From Bacteroidaceae bacterium (GTDB lineage Bacteria; Bacteroidota; Bacteroidia; Bacteroidales; Bacteroidaceae), in NCBI GenBank assembly GCA_017448965.1, contig JAFSKK010000009.1:62001-126000 (forward strand): 64,000 bases of DNA, in the 5' to 3' direction. The notes under the pieces are model-generated. The model was not told the DNA's origin and ran no database searches. It worked only from the letters and a program-made list of their open reading frames with translations. Position 1 is the stretch's first letter, and every line of letters starts with the position of its first letter. Below are positions 16,592 to 25,244 of this stretch, in pieces. Both the position numbers and the translations under genes were made by a program.

Positions 16592-17026
16592 ATGAGAATT
16601 CAGTATCGCAAGGCTAAAGTGCGTCTCACGTACCGTGAGGGCAAGCCTGAGGTGTACAAGCTCCACCAGCCCACCTTCCCTCAGGTGACGTTCGCGCAGT
16701 TGGTAAACGAGTGTTCTAATTCGTGTGGCGTGAACCCCGCGCAGACCAAATCGGTGATTGACGCGCTGGTGAACCGTCTGGTGCACTACATGGAGATTGG
16801 CCACAGCGTGAAGATGGGCGACTTCGGTTCGTTCAAGCCCGTGTTCAACTCGAAGACAGCGCACACGCTGGAAGAGACCACCATCGACACCGTGAAGGTG
16901 AAGAAAGTCTCCTTCTACCCCGGCAAGGCATTCAAGGACATGCTCAGCGACCTCAACATGAGCGAGGCTGAGGCCGTGAGCCTGAAGCCTGAAAGTAGCG
17001 ACGGCGACGACGATGACGGCATCTGA
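16592..17026 (+). CDS. HU-family DNA-binding protein with C-terminal acidic tail
   Basis: 144 residues. The HU/IHF fold spans roughly 1-125, with the helical dimerisation part (FAQLVNECSNSCGVNPAQTKSVIDALVNRLVHYM) and the beta arm region (VKMGDFGSFKPVF) visible. This is the Bacteroidetes HU variant with an N-terminal strand (MRIQYRKAKVRLTYREG). After the fold is a short acidic tail (SSDGDDDDG). It binds DNA in the nucleoid. Preceded by a purine-rich AAAGGAGA near 16579, one of the few Shine-Dalgarno-like sites in the window. A terminator follows. Confidence 0.9.
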   Translation: MRIQYRKAKVRLTYREGKPEVYKLHQPTFPQVTFAQLVNECSNSCGVNPAQTKSVIDALVNRLVHYMEIGHSVKMGDFGSFKPVFNSKTAHTLEETTIDTVKVKKVSFYPGKAFKDMLSDLNMSEAEAVSLKPESSDGDDDDGI

Positions 17027-17086
17027 CCTCAGCGTTTGAACCCACGTCTGAGCGCCACGTTTGAAACGGTGATTGAGACACTTGTT

Positions 17087-17128
17087 GCTGTCCGACACAC
17101 AGCTGTATGTGTGCCGGACAGCTTTTTT
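17087..17128 (+). terminator. Intrinsic terminator
   Basis: GCTGTCCGACACAC pairs with GTGTGCCGGACAGC (one mismatch), followed by a run of seven T. Confidence 0.88.
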
Positions 17129-17185
17129 TATGCCTTTTTGTGTTGTTTTCTTGGCGCATTTGATGTGTATCTCACTGAAAAGTCG

Positions 17186-17193
17186 TATCTTTG
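17186..17193 (+). promoter_or_regulatory. -7 box of his gene run
   Basis: TATCTTTG, 30 bp before the hisH ATG, after the HU terminator. It probably drives hisH-hisA-hisF-hisIE and perhaps the genes beyond. No his leader peptide or attenuator is visible. Confidence 0.6.
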
Positions 17194-17222
17194 TAGCGAT
17201 TTATGTGGTTTAGTGAAGCAAA

Positions 17223-17825
17223 ATGAACGTAGTAATCGTAAAATACAATGCGGGCAACATCGGGTCGGTAGAGAATGCCGTGAAGCGTTTGGGACTGGAA
17301 CCGATGGTGACCGACAACCCCGAACTGATTCAATCGGCTGACCGTGTGATTTTTCCCGGACAGGGCGAGGCGCACAGCACGATGGCCTATCTGAAGGCAC
17401 ACCGCCTGGACGAGGTGATTGTGAACTTGAAGCAGCCTGTGCTGGGCATCTGCATCGGCATGCAGCTGCTGTGCCGCCACAGCGAGGAGCAGGACACGGA
17501 CTGTCTGGGCGTGTTCGACGTGGACGTGAAACGGTTCATCCCCCAGGTGCACGAGGACAAGGTGCCGCAGATGGGTTGGAACACGGTGGAGGACACGAAG
17601 ACGGAGTTGTTTGCAGGGTTTGAAAGGTCGGAGTTCGTGTATTTCATCCACAGCTTCTACGTGCCGACCTGCGACTGGACCATTGCCACGACCAACTACA
17701 TTCAGCCCTACTCTTCTGCCCTGCACAAGGACAATTTCTATGCCACGCAGTTCCATCCGGAGAAAAGCGGAAAGGTGGGCGAAAGGATTTTGAAGAACTT
17801 TATTGAGTTGAAAGTTGAAAATTGA
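17223..17825 (+). CDS. hisH: Imidazole glycerol phosphate synthase, glutamine amidotransferase subunit
   Basis: 200 residues. Class I glutamine amidotransferase: the nucleophile Cys77 lies in GICIGMQLL and the catalytic His in FHPEKSG near residue 180. It supplies ammonia to HisF. The start MNVVIVKYNAGNIGS is typical of the family. The C-terminus runs into the A-rich GTTGAAAGTTGAAAATTG, and hisA begins 13 bp after the stop. hisF is in the same run, so the full synthase is encoded locally. Confidence 0.95.
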   Translation: MNVVIVKYNAGNIGSVENAVKRLGLEPMVTDNPELIQSADRVIFPGQGEAHSTMAYLKAHRLDEVIVNLKQPVLGICIGMQLLCRHSEEQDTDCLGVFDVDVKRFIPQVHEDKVPQMGWNTVEDTKTELFAGFERSEFVYFIHSFYVPTCDWTIATTNYIQPYSSALHKDNFYATQFHPEKSGKVGERILKNFIELKVEN

Positions 17826-17838
17826 AAGTTAGGAAACA

Positions 17839-18558
17839 ATGATTGAGATAATTCCTGCAATAGACATTATTGACGGTAAATGCGTGCGGCTCACCCAGGG
17901 CGACTACGACACGAAGAAGGTCTATAACGAAGACCCGCTGGAGGTGGCCAAGATGTTTGAGGCACACGGTGTCCGTCGTCTGCACACGGTCGATCTGGAC
18001 GGTGCACGTTCGCAACACATCGTCAACTACAAGACCATCGAGCGCATTGCCGACCACACCTCGCTGGTGATTGACTTCGGTGGCGGCATCAAGAGCGACG
18101 AGGACATCGACATCGCCTTTGCCAGCGGCGCCACAATGGTGACCATCGGTAGCGTGGCGGTGAAGAAACCCGAACTGTTTGAGACCTGGCTCGAGAAGTA
18201 TAACGACAACAAAATCATCCTCGGTGCCGACGTGAAGAACGGACGCATCAGCATCAACGGCTGGAAGGAGGAAGGCGAGGACGAACTGCTGCCCTTCCTG
18301 CAGCGCTATGTGGCAAAGGGTGTGGACAATGTGCTCTGCACCGACATCAGCAAGGACGGCATGCTAGAAGGCCCTGCTGTCCGACTGTATGAGGACATCA
18401 GGAAGGAGTTTCCCAACCTCTATCTGATTGCCAGCGGAGGTGTGAGTTGCATCGAGGACATCGACCGGTTGAACTCGGCGGGCATCCCTGCAGTGGTGTT
18501 CGGCAAAGCGATTTATGAGGGAAAAATCAAGATGGAAGAGTTGGAGAAGTACCTATGA
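17839..18558 (+). CDS. hisA: ProFAR isomerase (HisA)
   Basis: 239 residues, a (beta/alpha)8 barrel with the two half-barrel phosphate sites. It starts MIEIIPAIDIIDGKCVRL with the catalytic Asp in AIDI, and has the second Asp in VLCTDISKDGML. Converts ProFAR to PRFAR in the cytoplasm, just before the HisH/HisF step. Positioned between hisH and hisF as in many his operons. It is followed by a 121-bp AT-rich spacer before hisF. Confidence 0.95.
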   Translation: MIEIIPAIDIIDGKCVRLTQGDYDTKKVYNEDPLEVAKMFEAHGVRRLHTVDLDGARSQHIVNYKTIERIADHTSLVIDFGGGIKSDEDIDIAFASGATMVTIGSVAVKKPELFETWLEKYNDNKIILGADVKNGRISINGWKEEGEDELLPFLQRYVAKGVDNVLCTDISKDGMLEGPAVRLYEDIRKEFPNLYLIASGGVSCIEDIDRLNSAGIPAVVFGKAIYEGKIKMEELEKYL

Positions 18559-18679
18559 GCATCTACGATTTGACGATTTACGATTTCCCATGCGGCGAGA
18601 ACTACAATTTGTAAATGATCAAATCGCAAAATAGAAAGATAAATCGCAAATAGTAAATTGTCCAATAGTAAATAAGATT
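18559..18679. repeat. AT-rich spacer with repeated AAATAGTAAAT-type units
   Basis: Left part contains GATTTGACGATTTACGATTT, right part AAATCGCAAATAGTAAATTG and CAATAGTAAATAAG. These are partly inverted relative to each other around a short GC core (CATGCGGCGAG). The same AAATAGTAAAT unit is present at 20139-20187. Both spacers lead directly into a gene that starts with GTG. Confidence 0.6.
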
Positions 18680-19471
18680 GTGTTAGCAAAAAGAATCATA
18701 CCTTGTTTGGATATCAAGGACGGGCAGACGGTGAAGGGCACGAACTTCGTGAACCTGCGTCAGGCTGGCGACCCGATTGAGTTGGGCAAACTGTACAGCG
18801 AGCAGGGTGCGGACGAACTGGTGTATCTCGACATCACGGCTTCGCACGAGGGACGCAAGACCTTCACAGAGTTGGTGAAACGCATTGCGCTGGAAATCAA
18901 CATCCCCTTCACGGTGGGTGGCGGCATCAACGAACTGAGCGATGTGGACAGGCTCCTGAATGCTGGTGCCGACAAGGTGAGCATCAACTCGGCAGCGCTG
19001 AGACGACCAGAGTTGATTGACGAGATTGCCAAGCACTTCGGCAGTCAGGTGTGTGTGGTGGCGATCGACGCGAAATGTGAGGATGACACGGTGCATGAGA
19101 ACGGAGACCCACGCATTGACGGCGACTGGCGATGCTATGTGAACGGCGGACGTGTGCCGACCGAATACAAACTCTTCGACTGGGCCAAGGAAGTGAACGA
19201 GAGAGGTGCCGGCGAGATTCTGTTCACATCGATGAATCACGACGGTGTGAAAAACGGCTTTGCCGATGCAGCATTAAGGAAACTGGCCGACACGCTGACC
19301 ATCCCTGTGATTGCCTCAGGCGGTGCGGGATGCAGGGAGCACTTCCGCGACACGTTCCTCAATGGACACAGCGATGCCGCTCTGGCAGCCAGCGTGTTCC
19401 ACTTCGGAGAGATCCCTATCCCAGAACTGAAACAGTATCTGAGGAGCGAGGGAGTGAATGTGAGATTATAG
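18680..19471 (+). CDS. hisF: Imidazole glycerol phosphate synthase, cyclase subunit (HisF), GTG start
   Basis: 263 residues starting with GTG (reading [15 protein letters not shown], the family's usual beginning, so no other start is reasonable). The catalytic Asp residues lie in CLDIKDG and LFTSMNHDG. The Met-Asn-His in the second motif differs from the usual Met-Asp/Thr-Asp-Gly type but is common in Bacteroidetes. Forms the HisF/HisH synthase making IGP and AICAR. The preceding spacer carries AT repeats and no Shine-Dalgarno sequence. Confidence 0.94.
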   Translation: MLAKRIIPCLDIKDGQTVKGTNFVNLRQAGDPIELGKLYSEQGADELVYLDITASHEGRKTFTELVKRIALEINIPFTVGGGINELSDVDRLLNAGADKVSINSAALRRPELIDEIAKHFGSQVCVVAIDAKCEDDTVHENGDPRIDGDWRCYVNGGRVPTEYKLFDWAKEVNERGAGEILFTSMNHDGVKNGFADAALRKLADTLTIPVIASGGAGCREHFRDTFLNGHSDAALAASVFHFGEIPIPELKQYLRSEGVNVRL

Positions 19472-19526
19472 GAAAGCATAGAAGAGCCTAAGAAAGCCTA
19501 AGAAAAAAACAGAAAAAGAAAATATA

Positions 19527-20138
19527 ATGGAAATTGATTTCAAGAAAATGGATGGTTTGGTGCCCGCCATTGTGCAGGATGCCAAGACACTGAAGGTGCT
19601 GATGCTCGGCTTCATGAACGAGGAGGCATACAACAAGACGGTGGAAACAGGAAAAGTGACTTTCTATAGCCGCACTCGCCAGACACTCTGGACCAAGGGC
19701 GAAACGAGCGGCAACTTCCTCAACGTGGTGGAGATTCTGAACGACTGCGACAAGGACACCCTACTCATCAAGGCAAATCCTGTAGGGCCGGTGTGCCACA
19801 CGGGTGCCGACACCTGCTGGAACGAGAAGAACGACAACCCCATCATGTTCCTGGTGGAGTTGCAGCGTTTCATCGAGAAGCGTCACGAGGAGATGCCAGA
19901 AGGCAGCTACACCACTTCCCTCTTCAAGGACGGCTGTCACCGCATGGCACAGAAAGTGGGCGAAGAGGCATTGGAAGCAGTCATCGAAGCCGTTGCCAAC
20001 AACAACGAGCGACTGGTCTATGAGGCTTCCGACATGCTCTACCACCTCATCGTGCTGCTCACCTCGAAGGGCTTGACCATTGAGGACTTGGCAGCAGAAC
20101 TGGCTGAACGCCATGACCCCAACTGGCATAAACACTAA
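19527..20138 (+). CDS. hisIE: Bifunctional phosphoribosyl-AMP cyclohydrolase / phosphoribosyl-ATP pyrophosphohydrolase
   Basis: 203 residues. The HisI part (about 1-105) has LMLGFMNEEAY, SRTRQTLWTKGE and the metal-binding CHTGADTCW. The HisE part (about 113-203) has SYTTSLF, the nucleotide-pyrophosphatase helix KVGEEALEAVIEA and DMLYHLIVLL. Catalyses steps 2 and 3 of histidine biosynthesis. Last his gene of the run; hisG, hisD, hisC and hisB are not in the window and must be elsewhere. Starts 55 bp after hisF. Confidence 0.95.
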   Translation: MEIDFKKMDGLVPAIVQDAKTLKVLMLGFMNEEAYNKTVETGKVTFYSRTRQTLWTKGETSGNFLNVVEILNDCDKDTLLIKANPVGPVCHTGADTCWNEKNDNPIMFLVELQRFIEKRHEEMPEGSYTTSLFKDGCHRMAQKVGEEALEAVIEAVANNNERLVYEASDMLYHLIVLLTSKGLTIEDLAAELAERHDPNWHKH

Positions 20139-20187
20139 TGTCAAATAGTAAATTGTCAAAATAGTAAATCGTCAAATAGTAAATACA
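20139..20187. repeat. Three short tandem units (GTCAAATAGTAAAT) before ftsE-like gene
   Basis: Units TGTCAAATAGTAAAT, TGTCAAAATAGTAAAT and CGTCAAATAGTAAAT fill the entire spacer up to the GTG at 20188. They match the right part of the hisF spacer. Confidence 0.7.
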
Positions 20188-20892
20188 GTGAATCTGATTG
20201 ATTACAAGGACGTGAATGTCTATCAGGAGTCGCAGTTGGTGTTGCAGAATGTCAACTTGCAGATTGGCGAAGGTGAATTTGTCTATCTCACCGGCAAGGT
20301 GGGTGCAGGCAAAAGCTCCTTGCTGAAGACCATCTATGGCGAAATTCCCGTGAAGGAAGGCGAAGCGAGAGTGATGGATTACGACATGACCTCGCTGAAA
20401 CGCCGTCATCTGCCAGAACTCCGCAGAAAACTGGGTGTCATCTTCCAGGACTTCCAACTGCTGACCGACCGCACTGTGGATGCCAACCTGCGCTTCGTGC
20501 TGAAGGCCACGGGATGGACAAACAAATTGGAAATCAACCAGCGCATCAGCGACGTGCTGGAACTGGTGGGCATGTCCACGAAGGGCTACAAGATGCCGTC
20601 GGAACTCTCGGGTGGCGAACAGCAGCGTGTCGTCATCGCACGTGCCATCCTGAACCGTCCCCGACTCATCCTGGCCGATGAGCCGACAGGTAACCTCGAT
20701 GCCGAAACCAGCCGACAGATTCTGGCTCTTCTGCGACAGATCTGCGGAGCAGGAAGCACCGTCGTGATGATTACCCACAACCTGAACTTGATTGAAGAGT
20801 TCCCTGGACGTCAATTGCTCTGCGAGAATCATCAACTGACCGACGTGACCCTGCAGGAGCGTGAAGAAGAAACAACCGAAGAAATTGATTAA
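20188..20892 (+). CDS. ftsE: FtsE-like ABC transporter ATPase, GTG start
   Basis: 234 residues starting with GTG. Walker A GKVGAGKSS (about residues 36-44), the ABC signature LSGGEQQR, Walker B RLILADEPTG and the switch His in MITHN are all present. The closest pattern is FtsE, the ATPase that works with FtsX at the divisome to activate peptidoglycan hydrolases. No ftsX gene is adjacent, so a related exporter ATPase of the LolD/MacB type cannot be excluded. It sits between hisIE and lysC on the same strand. The C-terminus is acidic (EEETTEE). Confidence 0.82.
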   Translation: MNLIDYKDVNVYQESQLVLQNVNLQIGEGEFVYLTGKVGAGKSSLLKTIYGEIPVKEGEARVMDYDMTSLKRRHLPELRRKLGVIFQDFQLLTDRTVDANLRFVLKATGWTNKLEINQRISDVLELVGMSTKGYKMPSELSGGEQQRVVIARAILNRPRLILADEPTGNLDAETSRQILALLRQICGAGSTVVMITHNLNLIEEFPGRQLLCENHQLTDVTLQEREEETTEEID

Positions 20893-20913
20893 AACAATAC
20901 ATATATTATATTT

Positions 20914-22230
20914 ATGAAAGTACTCAAGTTTGGCGGAACATCCGTCGGCACCCCTCAGCGAATGAAGGATGTCGTGAAACTCATCACCGACGGCGAGCAG
21001 AAGATTGTTGTGCTCTCGGCCATGTCGGGCACCACCAACTCACTGGTGGAAATCTCTGACTACCTCTACAAGAAGAATCCAGAAGGCGCAAACGAAACCA
21101 TCAACGCGCTGGAGAAGAAATATAAGAAGCACGTGGATGAACTCTACACCACCGATGCGATGAAGCAGCAAACCCTCAACTTCATGAAGGAGGAGTTTGA
21201 CTATCTGCGTTCCTTCACCAAGGGCATCTTCACGATGTTCGAGGAGAAAATCATCGTGGCTCAGGGTGAAATCATCTCCACCAACATGGTGACGAACTAC
21301 CTCATCGAGCAGGGCTACAACGCCACCCTCATCCCCGCGCTGGAGTTCATGCGCACCGACAAGAATTCGGAGCCTGACCTAGAGTACATCCGTGAGAAAA
21401 TCAAGATTCAGCTCGACGAGAACCCTGGCAAGGAAATCTACATCACACAGGGCTTCATCTGCCGCAACGCATACGGCGAGGTGGACAACCTGCAGCGTGG
21501 CGGAAGCGACTACACGGCATCGCTCATCGGTGCGGCTGTAGGTGCATCGGAGATTCAGATCTGGACAGACATCGACGGCATGCACAACAACGACCCACGT
21601 TTCGTGGAGAAGACATCGCCGGTGAACCATCTGCACTTCGAGGAGGCTGCTGAACTGGCTTACTTCGGAGCGAAGATTTTGCACCCAACGTGTGTGCAGC
21701 CAGCCAAGTATGCAGGCATCCCCGTGAAACTGCTCAACACGATGGATCCGACGGCTCCTGGCACGGTCATCAGCAACGAGACCGAACGTGGCAAGATCAA
21801 GGCTGTGGCTGCCAAGGACAACATCACCGCCATCAAGATCACCTCATCGCGCATGCTACTGGCTTACGGGTTCCTGCGCAAGGTGTTCGAGATTTTCGAG
21901 TCGTACAAGACTTCCATCGACATGATTGCCACCTCCGAAGTGGGCGTGAGCGTGTCCATCGACAACATCACCCATCTCGATGCCATCGTGAACGAACTGA
22001 AGAAATTCGGTCATGTACACGTGGACAAGGACATGTGCATCATCTGCGTGGTGGGCGACCTCGAGGCCGAGAACGTGGGATTCGAGAGCAAGGCCACCGA
22101 AGCCCTCAAGGACATCCCCGTGCGCATGATTTCTTACGGCGGTTCCAACCACAACATCTCGTTCCTCATCTCTGCCGAGGACAAAAAGAAGGCTCTGCAA
22201 TCGCTGAGCGACCACTTGTTTAATGAATAA
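20914..22230 (+). CDS. lysC: Aspartate kinase (monofunctional)
   Basis: 438 residues. N-terminal kinase domain with KFGGTSVG at residues 4-11, VVLSAMSGTTN, and the substrate-binding GGSDYTASLIG. Two C-terminal ACT domains follow (about 300-438, e.g. ITSSRMLLAYGFLRKVFEIF and ISFLISAEDKKKALQ). Phosphorylates aspartate, the first step to lysine/DAP, threonine and methionine; ACT domains in this family usually allow feedback control by lysine. The gene is not fused to homoserine dehydrogenase. lysA starts 6 bp after its stop, so the pair is an operon dedicated to DAP and lysine. Confidence 0.95.
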   Translation: MKVLKFGGTSVGTPQRMKDVVKLITDGEQKIVVLSAMSGTTNSLVEISDYLYKKNPEGANETINALEKKYKKHVDELYTTDAMKQQTLNFMKEEFDYLRSFTKGIFTMFEEKIIVAQGEIISTNMVTNYLIEQGYNATLIPALEFMRTDKNSEPDLEYIREKIKIQLDENPGKEIYITQGFICRNAYGEVDNLQRGGSDYTASLIGAAVGASEIQIWTDIDGMHNNDPRFVEKTSPVNHLHFEEAAELAYFGAKILHPTCVQPAKYAGIPVKLLNTMDPTAPGTVISNETERGKIKAVAAKDNITAIKITSSRMLLAYGFLRKVFEIFESYKTSIDMIATSEVGVSVSIDNITHLDAIVNELKKFGHVHVDKDMCIICVVGDLEAENVGFESKATEALKDIPVRMISYGGSNHNISFLISAEDKKKALQSLSDHLFNE

Positions 22231-22236
22231 AAAATT

Positions 22237-23400
22237 ATGGCTATAGCATCTCATGTGGAAAGGTTTGCGGACATCCGCACACCTTTCTACTACTACAACA
22301 CAAACATCCTGCGTCAGACACTCGATGCCATCAACGCAGAAATCAAGAAACACGACAACTATTTCGTTCACTACGCCGTCAAAGCCAATGCCAACCTCAA
22401 GGTGCTTCAGGTCATCAACGAGGCAGGTCTCGGCATCGACTGCGTGTCGGGAGGCGAAATCGAACAGGTGCTCAAGGCTGGCTTCCCCGCCAACAAAATC
22501 GTCTTTGCCGGTGTAGGCAAAAGCGACTGGGAAATTGAACTTGGCATCGACAAGGACATCTTCTGCTTCAACGTGGAGAGCATCCCCGAACTGGAAGTCA
22601 TCAACGAGATTGCCGCCCGCAAGGGAAAGGTGGCCACCGTGTGCTTCCGCATCAACCCTAACGTAGGTGCCCACACACACGCCAACATCACCACAGGTTT
22701 GGCTGAGAACAAATTCGGCATCGACATGCAGGACATGGAGACGGTAATTCGCCTGGCACAACCAATGAAGAACGTGCAGTTCAAGGGACTCCACTTCCAC
22801 ATCGGTTCACAGATTCTCGAGATGGACGACTTCATCGCCCTCGCCAACCGCATCAACGACCTACAAGACCAACTCGAGGCAGCAGGCATCAAGATTGAGA
22901 TTGTGAATGTGGGCGGAGGACTTGGCATCGATTATGTCAAGCCCGAAGCCAACCCCATCCCCAACTTCAAGGACTACTTTGCCGTGTATGACAAGTACCT
23001 CAAACTGCGCCCCGGCCAGACCGTTCACTTCGAACTCGGCCGCGCCGTCGTCGGTCAATGCGGTGCCCTCATCACCAAAGTTCTCTATGTGAAGGAGAAT
23101 GCCATCAAGAAGTTCGCCATCGTCGATGCAGGTTTCACCGACCTCATCCGCCCTGCCCTCTATGATGCGCACCACAAGATTGTCAACCTCACCAGCACCG
23201 CCACCGAGACGGACACCTACGATGTGGTAGGCCCCATCTGCGAGTCCTCCGACGTCTTCGACAAGGACATCCCACTGACCAAGACAAAGCGTGGCGACCT
23301 CCTCGCCCTCCTCTCCGCAGGTGCCTACGGCGAAATCATGGCCTCTGGCTACAACTGCCGCAGATTGCCTGAAGGATACACAAGTGAGGAACTGCAATAA
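22237..23400 (+). CDS. lysA: Diaminopimelate decarboxylase
   Basis: 387 residues. PLP-dependent alanine-racemase-fold decarboxylase. The PLP lysine is in HYAVKANANLKVL (about residue 49), followed by GIDCVSGGE and the phosphate-binding GGGLGIDY. The C-terminal barrel carries the conserved PICESSDVF and GAYGEIMAS. Converts meso-DAP to lysine. Six base pairs after lysC, so translational coupling is likely. The neighbour downstream is convergent, with only 6 bp between stops. Confidence 0.95.
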   Translation: MAIASHVERFADIRTPFYYYNTNILRQTLDAINAEIKKHDNYFVHYAVKANANLKVLQVINEAGLGIDCVSGGEIEQVLKAGFPANKIVFAGVGKSDWEIELGIDKDIFCFNVESIPELEVINEIAARKGKVATVCFRINPNVGAHTHANITTGLAENKFGIDMQDMETVIRLAQPMKNVQFKGLHFHIGSQILEMDDFIALANRINDLQDQLEAAGIKIEIVNVGGGLGIDYVKPEANPIPNFKDYFAVYDKYLKLRPGQTVHFELGRAVVGQCGALITKVLYVKENAIKKFAIVDAGFTDLIRPALYDAHHKIVNLTSTATETDTYDVVGPICESSDVFDKDIPLTKTKRGDLLALLSAGAYGEIMASGYNCRRLPEGYTSEELQ

Positions 23401-23406
23401 GATTTC

Positions 23407-24330
23407 TCAATAGGAAACAACCTGAAGTTGTTCGCCTGCTTCGATGGCGGTCTTGATTTCTTTGCCACCACTAATCACTTTGCAGAGGCTGATGTCTTCG
23501 CCTTGAACGGTTTCAATCCTCAGTTTGCCGATTTGCTGACGTGCTTCCCGACCTGCCACAATCTTGACGATATAAACGCCCATGTGAAGGCCTGAGAAAC
23601 CTCCTTCTCGGCTGCCGAGGTCGATGTACACTTTCTTCTGTTTTTCTTTCTTGACGGCATCGCCCTCGATGATGTTGGCCTGCAGGGGTTGTGTCGTATT
23701 AAGCCAAGCGGTGATGCGGCGAGCCAATCCGTTCATAGCATCGGAGAGAGCTTTCTCATGATTGGACGAGGAGGTGGAAGTGGCTGTGCCTTGTTCTGAG
23801 AAGGTGGGTGTAGCCACCACTTCACCTGTCTTGGCATCGGTCAGCGTGAGGGTTGCCTCCACCACTCCCTTGTAGTTGGTAGTGACATGCTCCTTGCCGT
23901 TCTTGTCCTTGTAGGTACGAGATTCCGACATGATTTGTATGTTGGTGATGAGAGCATCGGCCACAAGGTTGCCTTCTTCGGCATCATCATACATAGCGAG
24001 CCGTTCTGTGAAGCGGTAACGGTAGGCGTTAGAGAGTCCGCGCACGATGGCGTTCCTTGCCGCTTCTTCGTGATGGACGGCCTGCACGGTCGTCTTTCCC
24101 GTCATCACACCCTTGAAAATTTGGCCTGCCGCATTGCCTGGCGTCATACGTTCATCGTGGTGGGTGTAGCGTATGGTACCCAACATGATGTTATACACAC
24201 GATTCCTTTCCCACTGATCCTCCTGAGCCGTCAGAGAGAGGACGCAACACAGGAGGACTGCCAACATCATCATCCTCTTTAGAGGGTGAACTTGGTGTTG
24301 AATCCCTTCTTTGTAAAGTTTCGTATTCAT
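23407..24330 (-). CDS. Secreted protein with C-terminal FlgT/CsgG-associated-like domain
   Basis: 307 residues. The chosen start is the ATG at 24330; a later ATG at 24273 would also give a signal peptide (MMMLAVLLCCVLSLTAQ). The middle part (about 60-200) has the alternating strands and helix of lipid-anchored curli/penicillin-binding cofactor folds (ARNAIVRGLSNAYRYRF, LVADALITNI). The C-terminal domain is rich in short Gly-hydrophobic units (DLGSREGGFSGLHMGVYIV, GRE..QQIGKLRIE, CKVISGGKEI) as in FlgT C-domains. Function unknown; likely periplasmic or outer-membrane associated. Own promoter at 24351-24358. Confidence 0.7.
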   Translation of the reverse strand: MNTKLYKEGIQHQVHPLKRMMMLAVLLCCVLSLTAQEDQWERNRVYNIMLGTIRYTHHDERMTPGNAAGQIFKGVMTGKTTVQAVHHEEAARNAIVRGLSNAYRYRFTERLAMYDDAEEGNLVADALITNIQIMSESRTYKDKNGKEHVTTNYKGVVEATLTLTDAKTGEVVATPTFSEQGTATSTSSSNHEKALSDAMNGLARRITAWLNTTQPLQANIIEGDAVKKEKQKKVYIDLGSREGGFSGLHMGVYIVKIVAGREARQQIGKLRIETVQGEDISLCKVISGGKEIKTAIEAGEQLQVVSY

Positions 24331-24350
24331 GATTTTCTGGTTTTAGGCCT

Positions 24351-24358
24351 CAAAGGTA
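24351..24358 (-). promoter_or_regulatory. -7 box for secreted FlgT-like protein gene
   Basis: TACCTTTG on the minus strand, 20 bp before the ATG at 24330. Confidence 0.55.
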
Positions 24359-24486
24359 GTGATAAAATCAGAAATGTGAGTGATACGGTCGGAAAAAAAC
24401 GAAAATTCAACCCACTTTTTCGTGTTCATTCTCTCCCACATGGCTTTTATTATGCTGAAAAGTCGGAAAACCTGATTTATTTTTCG

Positions 24487-24494
24487 TACCTTTG
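24487..24494 (+). promoter_or_regulatory. -7 box of queC
   Basis: TACCTTTG on the plus strand, 19 bp before the queC ATG at 24514. It lies inside the upstream extension of the open frame, supporting the shorter protein. Confidence 0.6.
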
Positions 24495-24513
24495 TTGCCC
24501 AAAAGCAAAGAAG

Positions 24514-25167
24514 ATGAAAGACAGCATATTGATTCTGAGCGGTGGCATGGATTCCGTAACCCTGCTCTACGACTATCAGGAGCGCATCGCTCTAGCCATC
24601 TCGTTCGACTATGGCTCCAACCACAATGCCCGCGAGATTCCTTTTGCCCACATGCATTGCGAGCGGCTGGGCATTCCTCACCTCGTGATTCCTCTCGACT
24701 TCATGGCTCACCATTTCCGAAGTTCGCTGCTCTCTGGTGCCGACGACATTCCCGAAGGACATTATGCCAGCGAGAACATGAAATCGACGGTTGTCCCCTT
24801 CCGCAACGGCATCATGCTTGCCATCGCCACGGGAATGGCTGAGAACAACCATTTGCCTTACGTGATGATGGCCAATCACGGAGGCGACCACGCTATCTAT
24901 CCCGACTGCCGCCCTGAGTTTGTCGAAGCCTTCGATGCTGCTGCCCATGCCGGCACCTACAACGGTGTCCACCTGATTTCACCCTACTGCCACCTGACGA
25001 AAGGACAGATTGCCGCCCGAGGTCGCGACCTGGGCATTGACTATGCTGAGACTTGGTCCTGCTATAAGGGTGGTGACAAACATTGCGGTCGTTGCGGCAC
25101 CTGCATCGAGCGCAAAGAAGCCCTCGCAGAGGCTGGTATCCCCGACCCCACCGAATACCTGTCGTAA
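24514..25167 (+). CDS. queC: 7-cyano-7-deazaguanine synthase
   Basis: 217 residues from the ATG at 24514. The frame is open from 24286, but the promoter box sits inside that extension and the family begins close to MKDSILILSGGMDS. The PP-loop motif SGGMDSVT is at residues 8-15. The C-terminal zinc site is C..GG..HCGRCGTC. Converts CDG to preQ0 using ATP and ammonia, for queuosine tRNA modification. No other que genes are in the window. A preQ1 riboswitch is not visible, and the leader is too short for one. Confidence 0.93.
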   Translation: MKDSILILSGGMDSVTLLYDYQERIALAISFDYGSNHNAREIPFAHMHCERLGIPHLVIPLDFMAHHFRSSLLSGADDIPEGHYASENMKSTVVPFRNGIMLAIATGMAENNHLPYVMMANHGGDHAIYPDCRPEFVEAFDAAAHAGTYNGVHLISPYCHLTKGQIAARGRDLGIDYAETWSCYKGGDKHCGRCGTCIERKEALAEAGIPDPTEYLS

Positions 25168-25244
25168 ATATCTGTAGCCAGAGGGACATCACTCCGCCAG
25201 CGAGAGAACACATATTATTATAATAAGATATACACCTAAACAAC

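Noticed and set aside
21856-22800. 314-codon minus-strand open frame across lysC-lysA
   Set aside because: Overlaps two well-supported biosynthetic genes in antisense.
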